DNA of 62,984 nucleotides, taken from NCBI GenBank assembly GCA_903828675.1, contig CAIKND010000011.1, positions 1 to 62,984 on the forward strand. The letters run 5' to 3'. Shown here one piece after another: positions 44,874 through 54,195 of the stretch. Origin of the DNA: an uncultured Acidobacteriaceae bacterium (GTDB lineage Bacteria; Acidobacteriota; Terriglobia; Terriglobales; Acidobacteriaceae). The translations under genes were made by a program, and so were the position numbers. A model generated the notes under the pieces. The model was not told the origin of the DNA. It saw only the letters and a program-made list of their open reading frames with translations, and searched no databases. Numbering within the stretch: position 1 is the stretch's first letter; each line of letters begins with the position of its first letter.

Positions 44874-45343
44874 GTTGATCCTCCTCGGGGGCGGTTGGGC
44901 CCTTCACGGAGCGTGTAAGGGCAAGTGAATTCGGGCGCAGGTCTCAGGTCAGTTACCGGTTAGGTTCTGTGGCTCTGTGAACGCGAGAATCGTGAAAGCT
45001 GGTCGGCCGAGATCACTCAGCGGCCCAGTCTTGCAATGTCGAATCGTCACGCTGCATCAGCGTACGCAGACTAGTAGTGCCGCCATGCCCCGTTGCGTTT
45101 CATGCGAATTGGAAAGTTTTTCCTGGCGCGCGCGAATTGCGGCCCCATCGAGAAAGGGAGAGTTGTGGAAGATGAAGGAGTTGAGCGCTCAGGCCACGCC
45201 ATCCGTGACCAGGTTGCACAGACCTGGTTTGTCTAAACCACGAAGGTGACGTCTGCTTTAGATTCACGCAAAGGCTGCATCCAAAGCCGAAAGCGGCCTC
45301 AGACAAATTCGCCCGTCTACTAAGTTATTGATTTTATTTGATT
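44874..45343. other. Non-coding stretch before the tRNA remnant
   Basis: This gap of about 470 bases should hold the promoter of the 713-aa protein operon. I see no clear -35/-10, sigma-54 or dyad signal and no convincing gene. Confidence 0.4.
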
Positions 45344-45388
45344 TGGTGGACCTGATCGGGATCGAACCGATGACCTCTTCCATGCCAT
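45344..45388 (-). other. tRNA-Ala(GGC) 3' fragment: probable att scar
   Basis: The minus strand reads, from the anticodon loop on, ATGGCATGGAAG, then AGGTC (variable loop), ATCGG-TTCGATC-CCGAT (perfect T arm) and CAGGTCCACCA (acceptor strand with CCA). The 5' partner of the anticodon stem (CTTCC) is absent, so the gene is broken exactly at the anticodon loop, a common crossover site of tyrosine integrases. It is not a working tRNA. Confidence 0.8.
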
Positions 45389-45414
45389 AGAACCAACACT
45401 AGGCTTTTCAACAA

Positions 45415-45451
45415 CTTACAAGACCCCGGTGGCTCCCTAAGTCCTTGTAAG
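45415..45451. repeat. Inverted repeat beside the tRNA scar
   Basis: CTTACAAG (45415-45422) and CTTGTAAG (45444-45451) form an 8-base inverted repeat 27 bases inside the scar. Two CGTATC copies follow near 45475-45495. They could be integrase arm or accessory sites. Confidence 0.4.
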
Positions 45452-45607
45452 AACGTAAAACCCCGAGAACCAGCGTATCGCAAAACGTATCACATTTTCT
45501 CGCACCAAACCATTTGACCATTCCGTCGAGCCCAGTCACCCGACCGGCATCAACGGACCATTCAAGGTCAAAGCCCATCAATCATGTCCGGCATCGTGAA
45601 CCGGTCA

Positions 45608-46114
45608 TCAACAACCTTGTTTTGCATTGGGACGGTCTGCATGTCGTTCCCGCGGCATCATGCGACCGTCCCCCCGATGTCCGGCCTGTTGACGCTTGTG
45701 CCACTTTTGTACCGCCGCTGCTAACAGGTCGCCGTCGCCTGCGGCTTTCTTCGCACGTTCGATGAATGTCAACACCGGTGGTGTCGGGGTTCCAGGGGCC
45801 GACTTCGTAAGACTATGAACTATGGCATTGCGTTCAATCCGCCATTCATCGACCGTGGCACCGAGATCTGATCCGTCTTGTTGTTGTAGTGCCCCTTTAG
45901 CGAGCAAGCGCCACTCCTTGATTAGGTCGGCGAAGCTGGTTTTGAGACTAGCCTTACTCTTTGCGTTGGTGCCCAATATGTAAGAAAGAAGCCGATCAGA
46001 GATGATGCTTTCGCAAAGCGTGACTACTTCGAAGTAGAAGCCTCCTTCTGTAGCAGCTTTAATTCGGCGCCATGCTTCACGGTAGCTCAGGTACTTTGCA
46101 AGGTTCTTCGCCAT
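45608..46114 (-). CDS. HEPN-like protein (candidate RNase)
   Basis: 168 aa from ATG 46114 (GGAG 6 bases upstream). It is all-helical: REAWRRIKAATEGGFYFEVV, then TLCESIISDRLLSYILG, and later VDEWRIERNAIVHSL. RNAIVH fits the R-x4-6-H active-site motif of HEPN ribonucleases. The C-terminal tail is basic. HEPN proteins are common in toxin-antitoxin and abortive-infection systems. The frame is open back to 46306 and beyond, in a stretch that may be the remnant of another gene. Confidence 0.6.
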   Translation of the reverse strand: MAKNLAKYLSYREAWRRIKAATEGGFYFEVVTLCESIISDRLLSYILGTNAKSKASLKTSFADLIKEWRLLAKGALQQQDGSDLGATVDEWRIERNAIVHSLTKSAPGTPTPPVLTFIERAKKAAGDGDLLAAAVQKWHKRQQAGHRGDGRMMPRERHADRPNAKQGC

Positions 46115-46402
46115 AAAGGTCTCCGTTTCTGTGTGGCGGAGATGCATTGAGGTGTCGTCGCGTTCCCATCGCTGTGCCTCAAACCGCGTGCCAGAACGAT
46201 GCGGGATTGGGCGGACTCCCTTGGGCGCACCCAGCGCAAGAGGGAAGTGATCCCAATGCCTGGCAGGATCGTACAGTACGATATCTGTCCATCCGCGCTG
46301 CCGCACATCCGCTTCAAAGATGCTGCTGATGCGGTTGGCTGTCCTGCGTCAGTTACTCGGCCCAACTTCTGATGCCAGGTTACGACATACCCCAACCCGA
46401 AT
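46115..46402 (-). other. Possible gene remnant between the HEPN and small protein genes
   Basis: The frame of the HEPN gene continues upstream through protein-like sequence (WTDIVLYDPARHWDHFPLAL, then VRPIPHRSGTRFEAQRWERD) to a stop near 46355. It has no good start. It may be the tail of a degraded gene, or an N-terminal extension of the HEPN protein. I do not recognise it. Confidence 0.35.
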
Positions 46403-46627
46403 TCAAAGTCGGCTCGGAAGCGAGATAACACCTGTGCAGTCTTCCCCGAACTTTGCCAGAGGGGTCGGACTGCTTTTGGGATGACCCGGCGCCCAATCAT
46501 TCTGTACGTTGCCGCCGCGAGAATCCCAGTGAACATATCCGTTTTCAATTGCCACAACTTTTCGATGCTGGTTATTGCCGGCGGAATAGATACCCCCTAC
46601 GCGGACATCAGACTGCGGAATAGACAT
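46403..46627 (-). CDS. 74-aa SH3-like small protein
   Basis: Starts MSIPQSDVRVGGIYSAGNNQ behind AGGAG (7 bases), so translation is credible. The pattern VGGIYSAGNNQHRKVVAIEN, then YVHWDSRGG, suggests a small SH3-like barrel such as those found in phage and plasmid regulators. It lies upstream of the HEPN gene on the same strand and could be its partner. No family assigned. Confidence 0.6.
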   Translation of the reverse strand: MSIPQSDVRVGGIYSAGNNQHRKVVAIENGYVHWDSRGGNVQNDWAPGHPKSSPTPLAKFGEDCTGVISLPSRL

Positions 46628-46799
46628 TGCCGGCTCCTGATAGTACAAGGTTTGCTGTTAATGTTCTGCAGCTCCGCTGACTATTATTTTGTGAGCTACA
46701 CTAACTTCTCTGCTGCAAATTCCTATGACTATTTCTCCTGAAAGACTCCCTTTGTCGCTCCCACGCGAACAGTATAGCTCTACCCTACTGCCTTGAATT

Positions 46800-48815
46800 C
46801 TAAGGATACATCTCAGGTCTCATTGGATACACCATTTGCTTGCCATGCATTGGTGTTCCTTCCTTTCCATCGATAGCGATTTTTCCTTTGTCATCTATTA
46901 TTGCTAGTGCTGCATACCCACCTATCTTCTCATTTGTGACCGCTAGGGAATCATAGAGATTTTGGCTAAAAATGGTTACATCTTTACTCCCGCGCCTTTC
47001 GAGAACACTCGTCGCACATCCACCACTGCCACAATAATCACTGCCAGTAGCCATAACAATAATATCCTTAGTTCCGTCACCTTTCAGGTCTTCGTGGGCG
47101 ATTTCAAAATCCTCTCCCCAGTCCTTGAACATCGCCATTTCCTGCGCAGTAGGTTTCACGAATTGAATTTGATGATTCGGAGTAAAATGTGTTTGAGCAA
47201 TCTTAGTAAGTTCTAATGCTTCTTGCTGGTCCTGTGTGAGGTGCGATGCGTCTTGTTGGACTTGGACTACTGATGGGTAACTCCCCGATGAGGAAGCGCT
47301 CGCAATTGCCGCCACGTTTTGTACAGTCTTCCCTAGAGTGGCCTCTAATGGATGTTTCAGTTCAAACCAACCGATGTTTACCGCTTGCGACGAGGTATCG
47401 TATCCTGGATACGTTAAAGTGAGTGTGTGCTGGCCGCGGTGGATATGCGACAAGATTAAAGTACCGCCCGAATCAGAAGTGCTCCCAGCAGGCTTCCCGT
47501 CAATGGAAATGTCAGCCCCACCGGGATGAGTGGTCAGATCGACTTCAGCGCCCCAGAAATGCCATGCTGCAGCAAAGAGAATTATTGCTATCAGGGCAAT
47601 TGCTGAGCCGATTACCTTAATCTGGGAGAGCTTCGAAGCCAGTCTACTAGGCTGAGGAGAATCAGGAACTTCAGAATATCTCGGTTCAGGTCTACCGATT
47701 TCCTGAAGTGTTGGCGAGTTTTGCTCTATTGGAGGCAGACTTCCCGGGCTTTGAAAAACTGACTTTGCCGGTTGACCAGGCTTGGAGTACGCCTCCAGAT
47801 GTTCACGTTCACCGGGTTCCTGACTGGCATTCGGCGCTGCCTCTTCTATTTCGGTTACTCGACGCACCTCGGCAGCACCATTCCGTACCTTGTCAAGTAT
47901 CCGGACAAGTTCTGCGGCATCTCTTGGCCGTTGTTCTCTATCCTTCGCCAGCAACCGCAACACCAAGGCATCCAGCCCTGTCCAATTGACCAGCTCTGGC
48001 CGCAACCGGCTCGGCGCTTGCGGCTCGGCCTGCAAGTGCTGATACATCCAGCCTTCCGTATTGTGCGAATGGAAGCCGGTTTGCCCGGTCAGCATCTCGT
48101 GGAGCACGCCTCCCAGCGCGTAGAGGTCCAAGCGCCCGTCCTGTTCCTCGGCCGCCATCCCCTTCCATTGCTCGGGAGCCGCATACTCCGGGGTCAGCAT
48201 TAGCCCACGCGTACGGCTGATGGCGGTTGCACTCTCCTTCATGGATGCAATGCCGAAGTCCAGCAGCTTGGGAATTTCCAGGACATCATTCCCCACGGCA
48301 AGCAGAATGTTCTCCGGCTTCACATCGCGGTGAATGATGCCCTTGCTGTGGGCCGCTCCCAGTCCAAGTGCTACCCCCCGCGCAATGGCCAGCGCCCGCT
48401 TGACAGGGAAGGCTCCGCCCGCCAGTGCGTTGCGCAGGTCCGGCCCTTCCACGTATTCCATTGCGATGTAGGGCGATCCATCCTCGGCCTGGTCCAGATC
48501 CACCACTTGCACAATGTTTGGGTGGCGCAGCCCGATGGCCGCCTGTGCCTCGTGCCGGAAGCGCTTCAAGAACTTTGGATCCTGGCTCAGTTCGCTCGAA
48601 ATGAACTTCAGCGCCCGCACCCGCCCAAGCAAAATGTGCTCCGCCAGATACACCGTGCCCATGCCGCCACGCCCCAGCAGGCGCACGATCCTGTATTTGC
48701 CCCGGATGACCGTCCCCGGCTCCAGTTCACGCGATTCAATGAGCAGTGCGCCATCCTTGTCGCAATTTGAGTGATGATTCGGATAAGCGGTATCGCAAAG
48801 CAGACAGGTCTTCAC
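46800..48815 (-). CDS. Ser/Thr protein kinase with PEGA domain
   Basis: 671 aa, GTG start behind AAGGAG. A zinc-ribbon-like N terminus (CLLCDTAYPNHHSNCDKDG) leads to a PknB-type kinase (about 40-305) with GRGGMGTVY, HRDVKPEN, LDFGIAS and TPEYAAPEQ, all catalytic residues intact. A membrane helix (VIGSAIALIAIILFAAAWHF, about 410-430) leads to an outside PEGA domain (VDLTTHPGGADISIDGKPAG) and a C-terminal domain of about 150 residues with HEDLKGDGTKDIIVMATG. It is a paralogue of the next gene. Confidence 0.9.
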   Translation of the reverse strand: MKTCLLCDTAYPNHHSNCDKDGALLIESRELEPGTVIRGKYRIVRLLGRGGMGTVYLAEHILLGRVRALKFISSELSQDPKFLKRFRHEAQAAIGLRHPNIVQVVDLDQAEDGSPYIAMEYVEGPDLRNALAGGAFPVKRALAIARGVALGLGAAHSKGIIHRDVKPENILLAVGNDVLEIPKLLDFGIASMKESATAISRTRGLMLTPEYAAPEQWKGMAAEEQDGRLDLYALGGVLHEMLTGQTGFHSHNTEGWMYQHLQAEPQAPSRLRPELVNWTGLDALVLRLLAKDREQRPRDAAELVRILDKVRNGAAEVRRVTEIEEAAPNASQEPGEREHLEAYSKPGQPAKSVFQSPGSLPPIEQNSPTLQEIGRPEPRYSEVPDSPQPSRLASKLSQIKVIGSAIALIAIILFAAAWHFWGAEVDLTTHPGGADISIDGKPAGSTSDSGGTLILSHIHRGQHTLTLTYPGYDTSSQAVNIGWFELKHPLEATLGKTVQNVAAIASASSSGSYPSVVQVQQDASHLTQDQQEALELTKIAQTHFTPNHQIQFVKPTAQEMAMFKDWGEDFEIAHEDLKGDGTKDIIVMATGSDYCGSGGCATSVLERRGSKDVTIFSQNLYDSLAVTNEKIGGYAALAIIDDKGKIAIDGKEGTPMHGKQMVYPMRPEMYP

Positions 48816-48930
48816 GTGATCTCCTTACAATCGGTCAAACTAACGTGCGGCACAGTCATTGGCCCATGAAGAGAAGCGCAACAGAACAGACTCGGCCGCT
48901 GTTTAGACCTGCAGCATCAAGTAGATCGTG

Positions 48931-51096
48931 CTATTGCAGCTTCTTAATCTGGTCGCACCCCAACCTGTTGCCCAACTGGCAGCCCTCGTTCAAAAGCTGC
49001 TTGGCTTTCTCAATATCCTTGCCAACTCCATTGCCATTTTCGTACATAACACCGAGACTGCTGCAAGCTGCCGGTTCGACGCCGTGTGGACTGCAGGCCT
49101 TCGCGTAGAAGGCCGCTGCGCGCGGATAGTCTGTGGCGACGCCTTTGCCCTCTTCGTACATGGTGCCGAGGAAGTAGCAAATCTGTGGTGCACTGCCTGT
49201 ATCGCAGGCCTTGGCGTAAAGGGCTGGAGCGCGCGGATTGTCCATTGCGATAGTAAAACCTTTTTGGTACATGTCGTTGAGGCCGAAGCAAAGTGGCCCT
49301 GAGCTTGCGTCGCAGGCCTTGGCGAAAAAAGCCACAGCGCGTTGATTGTCCATTGCGATTTCGTCTCCATTTTCATACATAACGCCGACATTGTGGCAAG
49401 CTTGTGCGTTGCCACCATCGCACGCCTGCGTATAGAGGGCCACCGCGCGCGAGAAATCCTTAGCTACCCCTATGCCACCCTCATACATTACGCCTAGTTT
49501 GTCACAACTCCAGGCATCGATTGCATCACAGCTCTTCGCGTAGAGCGCCACCGCGCGTGAATAGAGAGACGCTGCCCGTGAAGCATTTCTTGCGACACCA
49601 AAGCCGTCGCGGTATCGATCGCCTAGATTGCTGCAACCTAACCCTTCGCCTGCATCACAGGCTTTGGTATAGAGAGCCACCGCCCGAGATTCATCTTCTG
49701 CGACGCCTTTGCCATCAGCGTACATATTGCCTAGATTAGCGCAACCCTTGGCGTAGCCTGCATCGCAGGCCTTGGCATAGAGAGCGACCGCTCGAGAATA
49801 ATCTTTTGCGACGCCATTGCCATCGACGTACATATTGCCGAGGTCCTTACATGCCTCCCAAGTGCCACTAGTGCAAGCCTGATCCAAAAGGGGGCTCGCT
49901 TCTGAATAGCGCCCCTGGCCATAAAGTGCGAGGGCCTGCTGATTGACTTGCGGCTGGACTGACGTCGCTTGCGCTCCTGGATTTGTTGACTGGCGTGGGC
50001 GATGCAAACTGAACCACAAGGCAAACACACCCGCCAGGAGCACTGCGACTGATGCAACCCAGACCCAAACCGGAACCCGCCTGGAGCGCTGTCCGCTTCC
50101 CTGATTCCAATCCTGCCCCGCTTCCTCACGCACCGTTTCCCGCCGCACCATTGGTGCAACATTTTGGACCGCGTCGATCAGCCCGACGAGTTCTTTGGCA
50201 TCTTTGGGCCGTTGTTCCCTATCCTTGGCCAGCAGCCGCAGCACCAAAACATCCAACCCAATCCAATTGACCAGTTCTGGCCGCAACCGGCTCGGCGCTT
50301 CCGGCTCCGTCTGCAAGTGCTGATACATCCAGCCTTCGGTATTGTGCGAATGGAAGCTGGTTTTTCCGGTCAGCATCTCGTGGAGCACGCCGCCCAACGC
50401 GTAAAAGTCGACACGCCCGTCTTGCTCCTCGGCCGCCATCCCCTTCCATTGCTCCGGCGCCGCATAGTCTGGGGTCAGCATTAGCCCACGTGTGCGGCTG
50501 ACTGCCGTTCCACTCTCCTTCATTGCAGCAATGCCGAAATCCAGCAACTTGGGTGTCTCTGGGGTGCCGTTCCCACCGGTGAGCAGAATGTTTTCCGGTT
50601 TCACGTCGCGGTGAACGATGCCCTTGGCATGCGCCGCGCCCAGTCCAAGTGCTACCCCTCGCGCAATCGCCAGCGCCCGCTCGACGGGCAAAGCTCCATT
50701 TGCCAGTATGTGGCGCAGATCCGGCCCTTCCACGTATTCCATCGCGATATAGGGCGATCCATCTTCCGCCTGGTCCAGATCGACCACTTCCACCACATTC
50801 GGGTGCTGTAGTTCTATGGCCGCCTGCGCCTCATGTCGGAAGCGCTTCAAGAACTTTGGATCCTGGCTCAGTTCGCTCGAAATGAACTTCAGCGCACGCT
50901 TCCGCCCCAACAGAATGTGCTCCGCCAGATACACCGTGCCCATGCCACCGCGCCCGAGCAGGCGCACGATCCGGTATTTGCCCCGGATGACCGTCCCCGG
51001 CTCCAGTTCACGCGACTCAATGAGCAGCGCGCCGTCCCTATCGCAATTTGAGTGGTGATTCGGATAAGCAGTATCGCACAGCGGACAGGTCTTCAC
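48931..51096 (-). CDS. Ser/Thr protein kinase with Sel1 repeats
   Basis: 721 aa, GTG start. Residues 1-320 (zinc ribbon and kinase) are nearly identical to the neighbouring kinase, and the upstream ribosome-site region is also conserved. The catalytic motifs (HRDVKPEN, DFGIAAMKES, APEQWKGMA) are intact. After the membrane helix (VWVWVASVAVLLAGVFALWF) the outer part is about eight Cys-containing Sel1/TPR-like repeats (GNMYADGKGVAEDESRAVAL; ACDAGYAKGCANL), like Helicobacter Hcp-type proteins. It shares the kinase input but has a different sensor. Confidence 0.9.
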   Translation of the reverse strand: MKTCPLCDTAYPNHHSNCDRDGALLIESRELEPGTVIRGKYRIVRLLGRGGMGTVYLAEHILLGRKRALKFISSELSQDPKFLKRFRHEAQAAIELQHPNVVEVVDLDQAEDGSPYIAMEYVEGPDLRHILANGALPVERALAIARGVALGLGAAHAKGIVHRDVKPENILLTGGNGTPETPKLLDFGIAAMKESGTAVSRTRGLMLTPDYAAPEQWKGMAAEEQDGRVDFYALGGVLHEMLTGKTSFHSHNTEGWMYQHLQTEPEAPSRLRPELVNWIGLDVLVLRLLAKDREQRPKDAKELVGLIDAVQNVAPMVRRETVREEAGQDWNQGSGQRSRRVPVWVWVASVAVLLAGVFALWFSLHRPRQSTNPGAQATSVQPQVNQQALALYGQGRYSEASPLLDQACTSGTWEACKDLGNMYVDGNGVAKDYSRAVALYAKACDAGYAKGCANLGNMYADGKGVAEDESRAVALYTKACDAGEGLGCSNLGDRYRDGFGVARNASRAASLYSRAVALYAKSCDAIDAWSCDKLGVMYEGGIGVAKDFSRAVALYTQACDGGNAQACHNVGVMYENGDEIAMDNQRAVAFFAKACDASSGPLCFGLNDMYQKGFTIAMDNPRAPALYAKACDTGSAPQICYFLGTMYEEGKGVATDYPRAAAFYAKACSPHGVEPAACSSLGVMYENGNGVGKDIEKAKQLLNEGCQLGNRLGCDQIKKLQ

Positions 51097-51244
51097 ATGA
51101 TCTCCTTACAATCGGCCAGACTACGCGGCAGCAAAACTGAAGGGCATGCCTGTCTTTCTAGCTTCGCTTGCTATAGAACGCCAAAACACTTCAAGTGATG
51201 CAGCGAGAAGCTACGTAATATCTGCTCCTCCACCCCTCCCACAG

Positions 51245-51272
51245 CCCGAGCGTTGCTTTCGCTCCGCTCGGG
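51245..51272. repeat. Hairpin between the kinase and the secreted protein gene
   Basis: CCCGAGCG (51245-51252) pairs with CGCTCGGG (51265-51272) around a 12-base loop. It follows the 51369-51884 gene on the minus strand. No T-run, so it may be a terminator-like or repeat element. Confidence 0.4.
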
Positions 51273-51368
51273 TTGAGTGTTCCTGGACAAATCTGTTGTA
51301 CTTAGTGGGAGGCATCAAGTCGTAACTACATGCAAAGTTGTCTCCTCAACCTTGCATGCTAACTCGCG

Positions 51369-51884
51369 TCATCGAGAAGCGCTGGAACATTGCATTGGAG
51401 CTGCTTGGGAAGCTCCTTCTCTGCAGGTGAAGACAGTCTCCGCTTTGCTACTCGGTTCACTATCCTTGGCTTGGAATTTCATTACTTGAAGACCATCCGA
51501 GCCTTTACTGTACTCAATGAAATACTTGGTCCCGTCAAAAGCACCAGCAATTGTGTCAATGAATACGGGATCAAGGCCGACGACTACCTTTCTGTCAAAT
51601 CCAGGCCCGAGTACCGGTGCGCTAAGGATAAGTGTTGACAAGCCATTGCCGAAATTTGCAGCCCGTATATCATCCAGCCCCCCTCCGCCCATTTGAGCCG
51701 ACTTTTTCGCGTAACCACTGACCCAGGCCTGCAAAGACTTGTTTTGCTTAATTAGCTGGGTATCTTGCGCAGTGAGCTTATGAAAGACGATCTCCGCCCG
51801 CTTGGTATTCGGCTGGGCGTGTGTCGGAATGCAACTGAAGAACATCAACAAGCACGCAAATAATAGCATCGACTTTTTCATCAT
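51369..51884 (-). CDS. Secreted hypothetical protein
   Basis: 171 aa with a clear signal peptide (MMKKSMLLFACLLMFFSC, then IPTHAQ); the Cys in FFSCIPT suggests a lipoprotein is possible but not typical. The mature part is mixed alpha/beta with GLDPVFIDTIAGAFDG near 105. No family recognised. AGGAG lies 7-8 bases upstream. It sits between the kinases and the calpain-like gene. Confidence 0.7.
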   Translation of the reverse strand: MMKKSMLLFACLLMFFSCIPTHAQPNTKRAEIVFHKLTAQDTQLIKQNKSLQAWVSGYAKKSAQMGGGGLDDIRAANFGNGLSTLILSAPVLGPGFDRKVVVGLDPVFIDTIAGAFDGTKYFIEYSKGSDGLQVMKFQAKDSEPSSKAETVFTCREGASQAAPMQCSSASR

Positions 51885-52262
51885 TTCTTCTCCTGAAACT
51901 TGTTTTTCAGTGAGCTAGCATTCGCCAGCACTTACTGACAAGAGCAACAGAGCGTCTGTGATGGCGGTCACCTGTCAACACAAGACGCCGACAGTGGGCA
52001 TCTGTTCATCCGGAGCGGCAAATTGCCTCCGGCCAGAGTAATGCACGGCACCGACATTACGCAATCTGACTCGGGCGTGTGCAACGGGACGCACCCAACC
52101 CGTTGGAAGAGGCTGTAGCGGCAGAAATCAAACAGCGATTTCCCTGTCCGGCCGCAGATGCGCTCAGCGGAAAATTACCTCAGGTTTCGGCATACAAACG
52201 CGGATGTGCGTTGCTGGCCAAGGTAGGCTGCAAGTGCCCCCCTCAAATCCCTACTCGGACGG
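51885..52262. other. Non-coding stretch, nothing recognised
   Basis: About 380 bases separate the secreted protein gene from the calpain-like gene stop. Open frames here have no protein-like features. It should hold the promoter of the secreted protein gene. Confidence 0.45.
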
Positions 52263-53330
52263 TCATTCGGAGTAGGAGTAAAACTCATAAGCCCGAAGAA
52301 AGGCCGCAAGTGGGAGTGTGAAAACGCCATCCGGATCAGGGTGATCTCCCCAGGGATTGCGCAGACTGACGATGTGGGTGGCTTCGTCATAGTCCAGCAA
52401 TGTGTAGGCGTGATTGGGGACCAACAAATCTGTGCGACTATACTCCGCACCGCGTGGGGTGGGCCACGTTGCGGCCACCATCGCTACCCCACCAGTGTGC
52501 AGCCGCCGCAGTTGATCAAAAAGCAGCCGGTTATCGGCGATCAGTTGAGACCTGCCTTTACCCATAAATGCTCCAATCACCCGATCCGGAATTCCACCCT
52601 GCCCCACGCTCTTGTAGGCCCCAAAGACCTCGCCATTCTGCTCGACAGTGAGTTCCAATGCATCGAAGAAGCCCTTTTCTTCAAGAAAGCCGCCCAGCGC
52701 CTGCGCCTCAGCAGCGGGAAGGCCCAGGGCGCTCAATTGGGTTGCCAGTGCCTGCTTGAGCGCGGCTTTGTTCATGATCCCGTCCTGGTTTACCACGGAG
52801 CGGATGGCGCGGTCATAGGCCACCAGCAGCAGGCCGGACTGATCGAGCCACGACAGAGCGACAGGTTTGGCATATACGGGAATCAGAGTTGATCGCTGAA
52901 TAGCGCCCGCTAGGCTCCTCCGCACCTCACGTTGCGCGTAACCTCGCATAAGGACCAGAACCCAATCCCCATCGGAGCGGTCGAAGCTGTGCGCCCGACC
53001 ATACTTCACGTCCTCGGGAAAGACGAGCTCCTCTGGCCCGTCAAAGAAGCGAACCTGGTAACCGCTGCCGGGATTCCGGTTGATCGCGTTGCGCAGCGTT
53101 TCGGGCGCGACTTTAGCCAGTGCTGCAATCGACGCATGAAAGTAGCAACTGCCCAGGATGCCCTGGCGGACAGCCTGCGGGCTCACTCCATGCGCTCCGT
53201 AGAGTGGGCCTGCGTCTTGTGCTCTGGCTGCAACCTGCCCCATCGCCAGCGCAGGCAGCAGCAGCACCGCTGCGCAGACCGAGAAGCCGGACCGGCGGAA
53301 CCATTCCACGAAGTGACTGAACATCGTCAT
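52263..53330 (-). CDS. Secreted calpain-like (C2 family) cysteine protease
   Basis: 355 aa with a signal peptide or anchor (SGFSVCAAVLLLPALAMGQV). The C2-type triad is visible: Cys in QGILGSCYFHASIAAL (about 55), His in LLVPNHAYTLLDYDEAT (about 315) and Asn in SLRNPWGDHPDPDG (about 335). The order and context are those of calpains. A 150-residue insert separates Cys and His. It would act in the periplasm or outside. It lies within the kinase/FHA/PP2C cluster. Confidence 0.75.
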   Translation of the reverse strand: MTMFSHFVEWFRRSGFSVCAAVLLLPALAMGQVAARAQDAGPLYGAHGVSPQAVRQGILGSCYFHASIAALAKVAPETLRNAINRNPGSGYQVRFFDGPEELVFPEDVKYGRAHSFDRSDGDWVLVLMRGYAQREVRRSLAGAIQRSTLIPVYAKPVALSWLDQSGLLLVAYDRAIRSVVNQDGIMNKAALKQALATQLSALGLPAAEAQALGGFLEEKGFFDALELTVEQNGEVFGAYKSVGQGGIPDRVIGAFMGKGRSQLIADNRLLFDQLRRLHTGGVAMVAATWPTPRGAEYSRTDLLVPNHAYTLLDYDEATHIVSLRNPWGDHPDPDGVFTLPLAAFLRAYEFYSYSE

Positions 53331-53373
53331 CCCAGCCTTCCATAAATACGACTCTTTAATGCTTTCCGTCCTA

Positions 53374-54087
53374 CTAGCTCCCTGCCTCCGCTCCACCTGT
53401 GTCGGTGGAAGGCGGTTGGAGAACGATAAAGGTCCAATGCGTCGATCCGGTACGTATCCGAGCATAGTTATGAAGAGGAACAAACGCGGTCTCCACCGGC
53501 TCCCCATCCACGTCAGTTCCGCCCATGCTCACCTCGTCGCCAATCACGAAGTTCTTGCGAAATACAATATGACTGTTGATGGCTGAGAGCGTGTCGTCCT
53601 GCGGAATCGCGATGTCGCATTGTTTGGGATCGCTACCTATGCGGTTGCGGCCCTCGAGCACGGGAAAGATCTGGCCTTGATCGCTCCACGAATAGGTCAC
53701 CAGCACGCCAACAATCTTGCGTGTGGCGGATGCCGGTGCCGTCTTCGCCGACCCGGAGACAATGCTCTGGGCTTCCGGTCCAGCTGCGAATGAGGGGTCG
53801 TAGATTGTCACGCGGCGCAAGGGCGCATTGCTGGGTTGGGGACTCTTTGCCAACGCATGGGGCTGTCCAGTGCCCGAGGCCGCTCCATCCGGCGGCAAAA
53901 CGCCAAAGCCCTCGGCAACGGTTGGCAAGCGTGTCGGCTGCCCTGGTGCTGGTTCGACCTGCGTTTGCCTTCGTCCCGGCATCCCCGCTATTCCAAGTGT
54001 CTCCGGCTTGCTCAAAGGCGTTCTGCAAAATGTACAAATGGTTGCGGCATCGGGATTTGTTGCGTGGCATGCCTTACAAATACTCAT
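53374..54087 (-). CDS. Zinc-ribbon/FHA-like protein
   Basis: 237 aa. N-terminal zinc ribbon CKACHATNPDAATICTFC, a Pro/Ala-rich linker, then a divergent FHA-like domain (about 145-225): RNRIGSDPKQCDIAIPQDD, then SAINSHIVF and FVIGDEVSMGGTDVDG. The usual Ser-x-x-His is present as SAINSH. There is no membrane segment. It probably recognises phosphothreonine made by the kinases of this cluster. Confidence 0.75.
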   Translation of the reverse strand: MSICKACHATNPDAATICTFCRTPLSKPETLGIAGMPGRRQTQVEPAPGQPTRLPTVAEGFGVLPPDGAASGTGQPHALAKSPQPSNAPLRRVTIYDPSFAAGPEAQSIVSGSAKTAPASATRKIVGVLVTYSWSDQGQIFPVLEGRNRIGSDPKQCDIAIPQDDTLSAINSHIVFRKNFVIGDEVSMGGTDVDGEPVETAFVPLHNYARIRTGSTHWTFIVLQPPSTDTGGAEAGS

Positions 54088-54195
54088 TTCCCATTCCTCT
54101 GGAGTTGCTCTCCGTTATGCGGCCCCTGGCCGCCGAAACCTCAGGTGAAAGAATGTAACCTTGCAAGACACTGCGATTTTGCCCGACGGTTGTCT

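Noticed and set aside
45344..45388. Complete tRNA gene
   Set aside because: The D arm, acceptor 5' strand and 5' half of the anticodon stem are missing; only the 3' part pairs correctly.
46087..46557. 156-aa minus-strand frame between the HEPN and small protein genes
   Set aside because: It overlaps the better-supported 74-aa gene and the HEPN start, and reads as a shifted frame.
52079..52321. 80-aa plus-strand frame overlapping the calpain-like gene end
   Set aside because: Biased, non-protein-like composition, no ribosome site, and it runs antisense into a real gene.
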